The notes below the pieces were generated by a model. That model was given only the letters and a program-made list of their open reading frames with translations, had not been told where the DNA came from and did not search any database. Shown here one piece after another: positions 33,473 through 41,241 of a DNA stretch of 64,000 bases. Where the stretch lies: contig CAZLFQ010000002.1 of NCBI GenBank assembly GCA_964558975.1, positions 124,001 through 188,000 on the forward strand. The letters run 5' to 3'. Made by a program: the position numbers and the translations under genes. The DNA comes from CAZLFQ01 sp964558975. Lineage in GTDB: Bacteria; Pseudomonadota; Alphaproteobacteria; Rickettsiales; Midichloriaceae. Each line of letters begins with the position of its first letter. Position 1 is the first letter of the stretch.

Positions 33473-34360
33473 TTAACTGCGGCTTTCTCCTTTGGCATGA
33501 GGTTGCTTTTTCATCGCATCAAAGAATAGTCCATTTAGAGTTGCGCCTACTGTTATTAAAATAACATTGAATCCCGAACCTCTCACCAAACCTTTAACAC
33601 CATGATCTCTTAGTATTGAACCACAAAGACTAAAGAAACTCTTCCCTTTCGCAGCATCAGCTTTTTGAAGATGAACTAGTGCAGTATCAAAAAGCGCTAC
33701 AGGCAATGCTACCATCGTACCTGTGGCAACTGACTTAGCAATTTTTTTAAGTTTAGAATCCGTGCTTGCTGGAAGATTGGCAACAACATAAGTCTCAGCA
33801 ATATCAAGCGCCGCAAAAGTTCCACCCGTTATTGCTCCCTGTTTTACTATGGTAGGTATAAAACCCCTCAGAGCTTTCTGAATAATTGCTGAAAAAGAAC
33901 CATCATTGCCTTGGCGAAGAAAAGTTCCATACGAAATTCCTTTTGCGTCTGTAATCTTATAAGTACGCCATGCATTAATACCAGTTGCAAACGAACCTTC
34001 GACTACACCACCAACAACCCCTCTAGCAGTATTCATAGCAGCTTGCGACACAGCCCCTTTTTCAGAGAAAATTGGGTCGACTAGATCTTCAGCAACTCTA
34101 TTTCCTAAGTATGCACCTAAAAATTTAAATGGGGATTTCAATTCTCTTACCATAGCAGGAAACACACCTTTAAAGGGTGTCTGAGCAGTTTGCGTCAAGA
34201 TGCTAAAAAACCCTAATTTAAGATCTGCCTGAGCAAAAGTTTTTGCTACAAAAATGGGTTGAGTTGCTCCTGCCAAAAGCATTTTGAGGCCTGTAAATGT
34301 AGTTGCTTGAAATACTGGATTGTCTGAAAAGTTACTAGCTTGAGATGAGTTGCTGGGCAT
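33473..34360 (-). CDS. Mitochondrial-carrier-like (SLC25-type) three-repeat protein
   Basis: The 295-residue protein shows three units of about 85 residues (about 20-95, 108-196 and 202-286), each with the layout of a mitochondrial carrier repeat. The odd-helix signature P-x-D-x-x-K is degenerate: TQPIFVAK in unit 1, TGINAWRT in unit 2 and LFDTALVHLQ in unit 3. Matching second-helix patterns are PFKGVFPAMVRELKSPFKF, LRGFIPTIVKQGAITGGTF and GLVRGSGFNVILITVGATL. The family moves metabolites across the inner mitochondrial membrane and is almost confined to eukaryotes; Legionella LncP is a known bacterial case delivered to host mitochondria. A transporter or a secreted effector is inferred. No signal peptide is visible. 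The gene stands alone. Confidence 0.6.
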   Translation of the reverse strand: MPSNSSQASNFSDNPVFQATTFTGLKMLLAGATQPIFVAKTFAQADLKLGFFSILTQTAQTPFKGVFPAMVRELKSPFKFLGAYLGNRVAEDLVDPIFSEKGAVSQAAMNTARGVVGGVVEGSFATGINAWRTYKITDAKGISYGTFLRQGNDGSFSAIIQKALRGFIPTIVKQGAITGGTFAALDIAETYVVANLPASTDSKLKKIAKSVATGTMVALPVALFDTALVHLQKADAAKGKSFFSLCGSILRDHGVKGLVRGSGFNVILITVGATLNGLFFDAMKKQPHAKGESRS

Positions 34361-34416
34361 AATTTTTTCGTGAAGATTTACAACAGCTAATTTTCAAATG
34401 CAACGTGATATTAATT

Positions 34417-35013
34417 TTAATTTACTTGGTCTACCAGAGCAAGTCGCTTTACAAGCGTTTTTGGCAATAAAATAGTGCCAGGAGCTAAAACAGCATTTGC
34501 TCCTATTTTGCAATTATCACCAATAAGCGACCCAAATTTATCAACCCCTGTTTGAACTTTATAGTCTCCGACACTACAAATGATTTCCTTATCATCCATC
34601 TCGTTACGATAGTTTGCAACTATTGCGCCTGCTTCGATATTTACATTTCTACCAATTATTGAATCCCCAATAAAATTAAAATGTGCCGCCTTACTACCGC
34701 TAAAAACAAATGACGATTTTATCTCGCACGAAGGACCAACTATAACGTTCTCATCTAGCCATACCCCACCTCTCAAATAGGCGTATGAAGCAATAAAACA
34801 GTTAGGGCCAATAATGCATGGCGATTTTAAAATTGCACCTTCCTCAACAATGGCAGTCTTATGTATGGCATTACCGCTACTAATTACATAATCATCAGAT
34901 AATTGTGATAGCATAGATGATATAATAATACTTGCTTGATTGCATACTTCCCATGGTTTTAACTCGGCAATAGATGATGGAACTTTTGATATGTAATTAG
35001 ATACTTTTATCAT
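34417..35013 (-). CDS. Left-handed beta-helix (hexapeptide) sugar-nucleotide-type protein
   Basis: The C-terminal two thirds are hexapeptide repeats of the nucleotidyltransferase-associated type (KSPCIIGPNCFIAS, WLDENVIVGPSCEI, GDSIIGRNVNIEAGAIVA, IGDNCKIGANAVLAPG). The N-terminal 60 residues lack a nucleotidyltransferase domain, so it probably works as an acyltransferase or a stand-alone beta-helix. I start it at the ATG at 35013, 14 bases after the stop of the upstream glycosyltransferase-like gene. Longer starts up to 35124 would run into that gene. It has 198 residues. The last residues match the GlmU-like LPKTLVKRLALVDQ form. Confidence 0.72.
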   Translation of the reverse strand: MIKVSNYISKVPSSIAELKPWEVCNQASIIISSMLSQLSDDYVISSGNAIHKTAIVEEGAILKSPCIIGPNCFIASYAYLRGGVWLDENVIVGPSCEIKSSFVFSGSKAAHFNFIGDSIIGRNVNIEAGAIVANYRNEMDDKEIICSVGDYKVQTGVDKFGSLIGDNCKIGANAVLAPGTILLPKTLVKRLALVDQVN

Positions 35014-35026
35014 ATAAAATTTAAAA

Positions 35027-35947
35027 CTAATTGTTTGAAATACGCTCAGCAATTTTTTGATGTATAACGCCCAGCCTTTTACTGAAAAACTCTTCTTCAG
35101 CAAATAGCAATGTTTTATTAGCAAGTCTTCTTTTATGCATTATAAAAAACTTATCATGCATTTTAAATGGTAATATTTTTATTCCTTTAGGATTCTTATA
35201 GTAAAGCAAACTTATTATTGCTTGATCGTGCCTATGATCAATAAAGTCTTTATATTCATTACTGCTTTTTGAATCATTAATTAAATTTTTATGCTCTGAA
35301 ATTCTCAGCCATTCTCTAATAAACCTTCGAGAATCTTCATTATTCTTTATAAAAATAAAAGTAGCAACTAGCTGAGGCTTATTTCTTATTATCTCATTAT
35401 CAAAATCAAAATATTGCAACACCTCTCGCTTTATATACTTTTTATTTGTATGATAATTTTCGAAAAGAATTACATTATTCCCCGATAATTCATCAATCAA
35501 CTGATCTACAGGCTTTCTTATAACAGCACCAGAATCCATGTATAGCAAATAATCATTTTCAGGAATTGATTCTAATGACTTGAGAATTAAATAAGGCTTC
35601 CAAAGCCAATAACCAGCACCTCTAGATTCATCCAGAATATCCTTATGCTTCATATAATACGAGTTATCAATATCCTTCTTAGAGTATTGAAGCGAATGCT
35701 GTACGCATTTATTTAAACCGCTGTTTACAAGCACCCTTTGGTTCGACACATAAACATCGCCATGAGCGAAAGAAACAAGCCATACAGGCCGATCGCTATT
35801 ACAATACACACCGTCCTGAATAGACACGTCATTCCTTTTTAGGACTGAAAGTGACTCCCTATAAACACCCAACTCTGCTCCTACCATTACAAATAATAGT
35901 ACTGCAAACTGACCTAGCATTATTAAGACAAATAATTTCGCACGCAT
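35027..35947 (-). CDS. Putative glycosyltransferase with N-terminal membrane segment
   Basis: The protein has a hydrophobic N-terminus (about residues 4-24) and a region resembling capsular or LPS glycosyltransferases: GAGYWLWKPYLILKSLE, then DYLLYMDSGAVIRKP, where D-S-G stands in the place of the DxD motif (about residues 145-150). The segment DHRHDQAIISLLYYK near residue 237 is also typical of such enzymes. It has 306 residues. The hexapeptide-repeat gene follows after 13 bases, so the two form a small glycan unit apart from the two large loci. The tRNA-Ser gene lies directly upstream. Confidence 0.65.
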   Translation of the reverse strand: MRAKLFVLIMLGQFAVLLFVMVGAELGVYRESLSVLKRNDVSIQDGVYCNSDRPVWLVSFAHGDVYVSNQRVLVNSGLNKCVQHSLQYSKKDIDNSYYMKHKDILDESRGAGYWLWKPYLILKSLESIPENDYLLYMDSGAVIRKPVDQLIDELSGNNVILFENYHTNKKYIKREVLQYFDFDNEIIRNKPQLVATFIFIKNNEDSRRFIREWLRISEHKNLINDSKSSNEYKDFIDHRHDQAIISLLYYKNPKGIKILPFKMHDKFFIMHKRRLANKTLLFAEEEFFSKRLGVIHQKIAERISNN

Positions 35948-35963
35948 TTACAAACCTACAAAA

Positions 35964-36053
35964 TGGCGGAAGGAAAGGGATTCGAACCCTCGATACTCGT
36001 TAAAGTAAACACGCTTTCCAGGCGTGCGCCTTAAACCACTCGGCCATCCTTCC
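35964..36053 (-). tRNA. tRNA-Ser (anticodon GGA)
   Basis: This is a 90-nt class II tRNA with encoded CCA. The 7-bp acceptor stem (GGAAGGA with TCCTTCC), the loop CTGGAAA that places GGA as anticodon, a long variable arm and the T arm GGTTCGAATCC are all visible. The coding strand is minus. Confidence 0.97.
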
Positions 36054-36097
36054 GTAATTGGCAAAAAATATATTAAAACTAGCTAAAAAGCAACAAT

Positions 36098-36598
36098 CTA
36101 CCTGCCGACACCCAATCTTCTTAGAACTCGCAATTCAATTTCGTTCGCAATCTCTTTGGTCATTCTAATTGCTGTCTCTTCTTCAGAAACTAAGGCTGAA
36201 TATGGGGAGTCAGCAACTTGGAAGCTATCAACTGCAATCAATTTATCTTCATAGATCTTTTTATTAGTATTCAAATCTAGTAATGCCAAGTTCACGTAAA
36301 GCGTTATTCTCGTTCGCGTACTGGTATTATTTTGAGTTTCATATGACGCGAGCGCTTTTACAACATTCACCGTTAGAGCATGAGTCTTGTTTCTACTTCC
36401 CTGATCAGAATTAAACGCAGTTTCAATTGCTTTTTGCAACACATGAGTAAACTTCTCTGGGATCTCTCCTGTTGTGGTCACATTAATTTTTATATCACTG
36501 AGCTTCTTTGCCGAAGATTCATTCTCACCATAGAGCGGCCTAAACCCACAACCCGAGATTACTGAAAGCACCAGAACAAGAATCAAAACATTTTTCAT
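36098..36598 (-). CDS. lptE: LPS-assembly lipoprotein LptE
   Basis: LptE is the outer-membrane lipoprotein that plugs LptD for delivery of LPS to the surface. The signal peptide ends in the lipobox VISGC, giving a mature N-terminus CGFRPLYG, which is the alphaproteobacterial LptE signature. The rest has the mixed alpha-beta LptE fold with IRMTKEIANEIELRVLRRL at its end. I chose ATG 36598, since the ATG three codons earlier adds only MIQ. Its usual partners leuS and holA are not adjacent. It is divergent from pepF. Confidence 0.9.
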   Translation of the reverse strand: MKNVLILVLVLSVISGCGFRPLYGENESSAKKLSDIKINVTTTGEIPEKFTHVLQKAIETAFNSDQGSRNKTHALTVNVVKALASYETQNNTSTRTRITLYVNLALLDLNTNKKIYEDKLIAVDSFQVADSPYSALVSEEETAIRMTKEIANEIELRVLRRLGVGR

Positions 36599-36669
36599 TT
36601 GAATCACTATTAAAAGATATAATTTTATGGCATGATACTACTACAAAACAAGCTAAAAGTAATAATTTT

Positions 36670-38451
36670 ATGAAAGCAGCAAAATTACACCAAAACGCAG
36701 ACTCTCTACCTCAATGGAATTTAAAAGATCTATATTCGGGCATTGACAGCAAAGAACTAAAATCAGATATCAAGATTCTTGCGGAACAGTGTAAGTTGTT
36801 TTCTGCGCAATACACAAATAAAATTGGAGAACTATCTGCAAAAGAACTATTCTCTGCAATTAAGAAATATGACGAGCTTAGTGACTTAGGTGGTAAAATC
36901 ATGAGTTTTGCTTTTCTTAATTATTGCACACAAGTTTCAGATGAGAAGGCTCAATCTTTCTATCAAAACATGGAAGAACAGATTAATGAAATCACCCAAC
37001 AATTGATTTTCTTTTCTCTAGAGTTAAACAACATAGATGATTCAAAAATCGAATCTTTACTAAAAGACGACCAATTGAAATTCTATACTCCTTTCATTAG
37101 AAACAGCAGGGTTTGGAAAAAATATCAACTTTCCCAGAAAGAAGAAGAAATAATCCATGAGAAAAGTCTGTCAAGCCGTTCAGCATGGGTGAAACTATTC
37201 GATCAAACAGATGCTGGCTTGCGTTTCCCATTCAAAAAAAAGGATCTAACTGTTTCTGAAATTTTCAATAAATTCTCATCAGCTAATGCTGATGAAAGGA
37301 AGCTTGCTGCCGATTCTATTGGAGGAACTCTTGAAAAAAACATTTCTACCTTTGCTTTTATAACAAACACATTGATAAAAGAGAAAGAACTTGAAGACAA
37401 AAGAAGAGGGTTAAAAGAACCAATCTCTTCGCAAAATCTTTCCAACCTAATCGAAGATGAAGTTGTAGAAACTTTAATGAACACGGTAAAAGCTAACTAT
37501 CCCAAGCTTTCTCACAGGTATTATAAAATCAAAGCTAGGATGCTTGGTATGGATAAGCTAAATTATTGGGATAGAAATGCTTCTCTTTCTCAAGACGAAG
37601 ATAAATATATTCCGTGGCAGAGTGCTAAAGAAACTGTTTTGGAATCTTATCACAAATTTTCGCCAGAACTGTCTAGCATTGTACAAATGTTCTTTGATCA
37701 AAATTGGATCGATGCTGAACCAAAACAAGGCAAAATGGGTGGGGCTTTTTCACATTCAACCGTGCCTTCATGCCACCCATATATCATGATGAATTATCAC
37801 GGCAAAACTAGAGATGTCATGACCCTAGCTCATGAACTTGGGCATGGTGTGCATCAATGGCTTTCAAGGCAGCAAGGCAGCCTGATGTCGGGAACCCCTT
37901 TAACACTAGCGGAAACAGCTTCAGTATTTGGTGAACAATTAACCTTTAGAGCTTTAATTGAAAAAGAAAAAGATCCTAAAAAGAAAAAACTGCTAATCGC
38001 TGGAAAAGTTGAAGATATGTTGAACACTGTAGTACGCCAAATTGCTATGTGTGAATTTGAAAAACAATTACATGCAGAACGAAAGAAAGGAGAAATCAGT
38101 CCTAATAGAATCGGTGAGATCTGGATGAAAGCTCAAGTTGAAAGTTTTGGTGATTACGTAGCAGTCGACGATCGTTATAAAAATTATTGGTCATATATTC
38201 CACATTTTGTCCATACGCCATTTTACGTTTACGCATATGCTTTTGGCGATTGCTTAGTAAATTCACTTTATTCTGTATACGAAAGTGGGAAAGTCACCCA
38301 TTTTGAACAAAAATACCTTACCATGCTGAAAGCGGGTGGAAGCCTTAGATATAAAGAGCTTTTAGCTCCATTTAAACTTGATCCATCTCAAAACACTTTC
38401 TGGCAACAAGGCCTTGATGTAATCTCAAGCTTTGTCGATATGTTAGAGTAA
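36670..38451 (+). CDS. pepF: Oligoendopeptidase F (M3B peptidase)
   Basis: This is a cytosolic zinc metallopeptidase that degrades short peptides. The HELGH motif is at residues 388-392, followed by GVHQWLSRQQG, and the second Glu ligand region TLAETASVFGE lies about 25 residues later. The N-terminal helical part and length (593 residues) fit the PepF/M3B family. It may continue the peptide utilisation begun by the POT transporter and PepA. It is transcribed alone and is divergent from lptE, 71 bases away. Confidence 0.95.
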   Translation: MKAAKLHQNADSLPQWNLKDLYSGIDSKELKSDIKILAEQCKLFSAQYTNKIGELSAKELFSAIKKYDELSDLGGKIMSFAFLNYCTQVSDEKAQSFYQNMEEQINEITQQLIFFSLELNNIDDSKIESLLKDDQLKFYTPFIRNSRVWKKYQLSQKEEEIIHEKSLSSRSAWVKLFDQTDAGLRFPFKKKDLTVSEIFNKFSSANADERKLAADSIGGTLEKNISTFAFITNTLIKEKELEDKRRGLKEPISSQNLSNLIEDEVVETLMNTVKANYPKLSHRYYKIKARMLGMDKLNYWDRNASLSQDEDKYIPWQSAKETVLESYHKFSPELSSIVQMFFDQNWIDAEPKQGKMGGAFSHSTVPSCHPYIMMNYHGKTRDVMTLAHELGHGVHQWLSRQQGSLMSGTPLTLAETASVFGEQLTFRALIEKEKDPKKKKLLIAGKVEDMLNTVVRQIAMCEFEKQLHAERKKGEISPNRIGEIWMKAQVESFGDYVAVDDRYKNYWSYIPHFVHTPFYVYAYAFGDCLVNSLYSVYESGKVTHFEQKYLTMLKAGGSLRYKELLAPFKLDPSQNTFWQQGLDVISSFVDMLE

Positions 38452-38522
38452 TTCAGTTTTAAGTTGTCCAAACTAACTTGTTATGCCAGTATTAATCCAT
38501 ATTTATTTTATGAGTAAGATAC

Positions 38523-39086
38523 ATGGCCGAAGTAGATAAGCAGACAGAAAAGCCAGAAGATAAAGAATCTGAGCCAACGGCATCTGCTGATAGTAGCGAT
38601 TCACCTGAAGGTGCTGAAGGCCAAGAGGCTGTACCGTCCTCGAAAAAGAAGAAAAAGTTAATTGCATTAGTAATTGCGATAGTATTACTAGGTGCTGGCG
38701 GCGCCACTTTCGTGACATTAAAAAAGAAAAAAGAAGCTCAGGAACAGGAGCAGCTTGCAGCTCAGTCTGAGAATAAAAATGAGCCTATATTCCACGATAT
38801 GGACGAGATGATAATTAATCTTAATACTGAAGGCAAAAACGTTAGTTTCATGAAACTAAAAATAACGCTTGAAGTTGAAGGAAAGGATAATCTAACGTCT
38901 GTACAAAAAATGATGCCTAAAATTAATGACGTGTTCCAAATGTATTTGCGCGAACTTCGCCCTGCAGATATGCAAGGCTCCGTTGGGCTTTACAGACTTA
39001 AGGAAGAACTTTTACTTAGAATAAATAAAATTGTCTATCCTTCACAAGTAAATGATCTACTTTTTAAAGAGGTTCTAGTACAGTAG
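38523..39086 (+). CDS. fliL: Flagellar basal body-associated protein FliL
   Basis: FliL surrounds the stator units at the inner membrane. The protein has a long acidic, Ser/Glu-rich cytoplasmic N-terminus (about residues 1-38), one membrane span (about residues 45-63), and a periplasmic domain with the family segments MDEMIINLNTEGKNVSFMKL and VFQMYLRELRPADMQGS. The length of 187 residues is normal, with an unusually acidic tail. It begins a tight five-gene run with fliM 2 bases downstream. Confidence 0.92.
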   Translation: MAEVDKQTEKPEDKESEPTASADSSDSPEGAEGQEAVPSSKKKKKLIALVIAIVLLGAGGATFVTLKKKKEAQEQEQLAAQSENKNEPIFHDMDEMIINLNTEGKNVSFMKLKITLEVEGKDNLTSVQKMMPKINDVFQMYLRELRPADMQGSVGLYRLKEELLLRINKIVYPSQVNDLLFKEVLVQ

Positions 39087-39088
39087 AT

Positions 39089-40039
39089 ATGCCAGAAAAA
39101 GAGAAATTAGATAACGAACAAAATTCAGCGGACATCAGAAAAGAGAAGTCGGGAATTGAAGTACTCATTGAGAAAGCTCTTAACTCTCATACGCGCTTAC
39201 CTATGCTGGAAATTGTCTATGATAGGTTTGTACGTGTAATCTCAAATTCTCTGCGCAATTATACATCTTTTACTGTAGATGTTGATATAGACAAAATATC
39301 TATATCTCGCTTTGGCGAATATATTGACGCTGTACCAAACCCTACAATGATAGCAGCAATCAAAGCAGTGGAATGGGATAATTTTGGCTTAGTAGTTATT
39401 GAAAGCTCGCTTATCTATACATTTATTGACATCTTATTCGGTGGTAGAAAAGTTCCTCAATCACTTAAAGTTGAAGGGCGTCCCTATACTTCTATAGAAC
39501 AGAATATTGTGCAGACAATCACTGAAATTATTTTAAACGATTTAAGCTCTTCTTTTGAACCAGTAACCCCAGTAACATTCCAACTTGATAGACTGGAATC
39601 AAATCCAAAATTCGCAATGATTGTTCGTCCAGAAGATGTTGTAAATCATTTGAGTTTAAAAGTTAAAATGGATAATAGAGAAGGAAAAATCGATATTATC
39701 TTCCCTTACGCTACAATTGAGCCAGCTAAAAAAATCCTCTCAAAATCTTTTATGGGAGAACGTGGTAGCAAAGATCCCTCTTGGCTAAGACATTTCGAAC
39801 ATGAAATTTCCCATTCTAAAATTGTTGCTGAAGTCATTTTAAATGGCAAAACTTCCTCTCTAAAAGAAGCTTTAAATATGAAAGTTGGGAATACGCTGGT
39901 TTTGGATATTCTGGCAAATGATGAATTATGCATGAAAGTTTCGGGACTAAAAGTTGCGACTGGAAAATTAGGCAGAATTAATGATAAGATGGCTATTCAA
40001 CTTAGTGACTCTATAAACATTAAAAAATATTTAGCGTAA
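39089..40039 (+). CDS. fliM: Flagellar motor switch protein FliM
   Basis: FliM forms the C-ring and sets rotation direction. The middle domain (PMLEIVYDRFVRVISNSLRN, then FTFIDILFGG-like TFIDILFGGRKVPQ and RPYTSIEQNIVQTITEIIL) and the C-terminal SpoA domain (residues about 240-315, GNTLVLDILANDELCMKVSG) are clear. The N-terminus is unusual: the CheY-P binding LSQxEIDALL motif is absent and replaced by a charged stretch. At 316 residues it is near normal length. fliN is not in this window. Confidence 0.93.
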   Translation: MPEKEKLDNEQNSADIRKEKSGIEVLIEKALNSHTRLPMLEIVYDRFVRVISNSLRNYTSFTVDVDIDKISISRFGEYIDAVPNPTMIAAIKAVEWDNFGLVVIESSLIYTFIDILFGGRKVPQSLKVEGRPYTSIEQNIVQTITEIILNDLSSSFEPVTPVTFQLDRLESNPKFAMIVRPEDVVNHLSLKVKMDNREGKIDIIFPYATIEPAKKILSKSFMGERGSKDPSWLRHFEHEISHSKIVAEVILNGKTSSLKEALNMKVGNTLVLDILANDELCMKVSGLKVATGKLGRINDKMAIQLSDSINIKKYLA

Positions 40040-40040
40040 T

Positions 40041-40526
40041 ATGGCACCATTAATCTTAGATGTATTTTTGCTTTTCATGTTAGCAGTAACTATTTCATTC
40101 TGCTGGCGTCTTAACAATAAGATTCTAGAACTAAAACACAGTAGAAAAGATCTTTCTGAGCTGGTGAAGACTTTTGATACAGCTATTGTAAAAACACACA
40201 AAAACATCTCTGATTTAAAAAACATGTCTTCAAGCTCAACGGCTGAACTTCAATCTTACTTAGGTAAAGCAAACGAACTAATCGGCGACCTCTCTTTTAT
40301 GACAGAGACTGCCGCCAAACTTGCTGATCGACTAGAGAAAAACATCATGGAAATGCGGCCTACAACCGATGATGCCTTTACTAAGTTAAAAAACGAACAG
40401 CTTGAGAAAATGATTGCTAACATTGGTAATTCTAATTCTCTGGATACTTCTGAAAACTCTTCTGGGTTTTCAAAAACCAAACAAGACTTATTAGCTGCAA
40501 TAAAATTAGCTAAAACGGGGTCTTGA
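40041..40526 (+). CDS. DUF6468-type flagellar-cluster protein
   Basis: This 161-residue protein has one N-terminal membrane span (about residues 3-21, LDVFLLFMLAVTISFCWRL) followed by a cytoplasmic or periplasmic helical region with coiled-coil character (RKDLSELVKTFDTAIVKTHK). It matches the alphaproteobacterial family annotated as DUF6468, which typically sits next to fliM or motE. The role is unknown, presumably in the motor or its assembly. It starts one base after the fliM stop. Confidence 0.72.
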   Translation: MAPLILDVFLLFMLAVTISFCWRLNNKILELKHSRKDLSELVKTFDTAIVKTHKNISDLKNMSSSSTAELQSYLGKANELIGDLSFMTETAAKLADRLEKNIMEMRPTTDDAFTKLKNEQLEKMIANIGNSNSLDTSENSSGFSKTKQDLLAAIKLAKTGS

Positions 40527-40527
40527 T

Positions 40528-41241
40528 ATGTTTTTCCGCATATTGCCATTCCTAATTATCACACTTTTTATAATGGTAGGTTCTAAAGCACTGAGCTTGA
40601 TTGATCATGCACCGACATTTGTTAAAGAAATCAAAGCTTCAGAGGCAAAGAAAGAGGATGTTAAAAAAGAAGCAGAACAAAAAGAAGAAACTAAAAAAGA
40701 AGCTACACCTGAAACGCCAAAAGAAGTAAAAAAGAATGAATCAACTGAATCATCCAACATACCAGCAGGCGGAAAGGAATCGGAAGATACTAAATCTGAA
40801 GAAGAGCAAAAACCTACTAAACCAGAATTTTCAGATACAGAAGTTGAGATACTACAAAGCCTTGCACATAGGCGCGAGGAATTGGAGCAACGAGATAAGG
40901 ATATTTCATTAAAAGAAGCTTCACTTACAGTAATAGAAAAAAATATCGAACTTAAAATTGAAGAATTGAAAAGTTTACAAAATGAGTTAAAAGGAATCAT
41001 GGCTGAGTATCAGTCTAAGGAAGAAGAGAAAGTTAAGAGCCTTGTTAAAATATATGAAAGTATGAAGCCACTTGATGCAGCTAAGATATTTGAACAATTA
41101 CAAATGTCTATTTTAGTTGAAGTAGCAGATCATATGAAAGAGGCAAAACTTGCGCAAATTCTGGCAAAGATGGATACTTATAAAGCAAAAGAGCTGACTG
41201 TGGAGTTAGCAAACAGAAGACGAGTTAAAGAAAATAGTTAG
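40528..41241 (+). CDS. motE: MotE-like flagellar chaperone
   Basis: The protein has an N-terminal signal or membrane segment (about residues 3-20), then a very Lys/Glu-rich low-complexity region (about residues 30-100). A coiled coil follows, then a C-terminal MgtE-N-like domain, SLVKIYESMKPLDAAKIFEQ, with MSILVEVADHMKEAKLAQIL (about residues 167-210). This is the layout of alphaproteobacterial MotE, a periplasmic chaperone of motility proteins. It is followed directly by recN. Confidence 0.85.
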   Translation: MFFRILPFLIITLFIMVGSKALSLIDHAPTFVKEIKASEAKKEDVKKEAEQKEETKKEATPETPKEVKKNESTESSNIPAGGKESEDTKSEEEQKPTKPEFSDTEVEILQSLAHRREELEQRDKDISLKEASLTVIEKNIELKIEELKSLQNELKGIMAEYQSKEEEKVKSLVKIYESMKPLDAAKIFEQLQMSILVEVADHMKEAKLAQILAKMDTYKAKELTVELANRRRVKENS

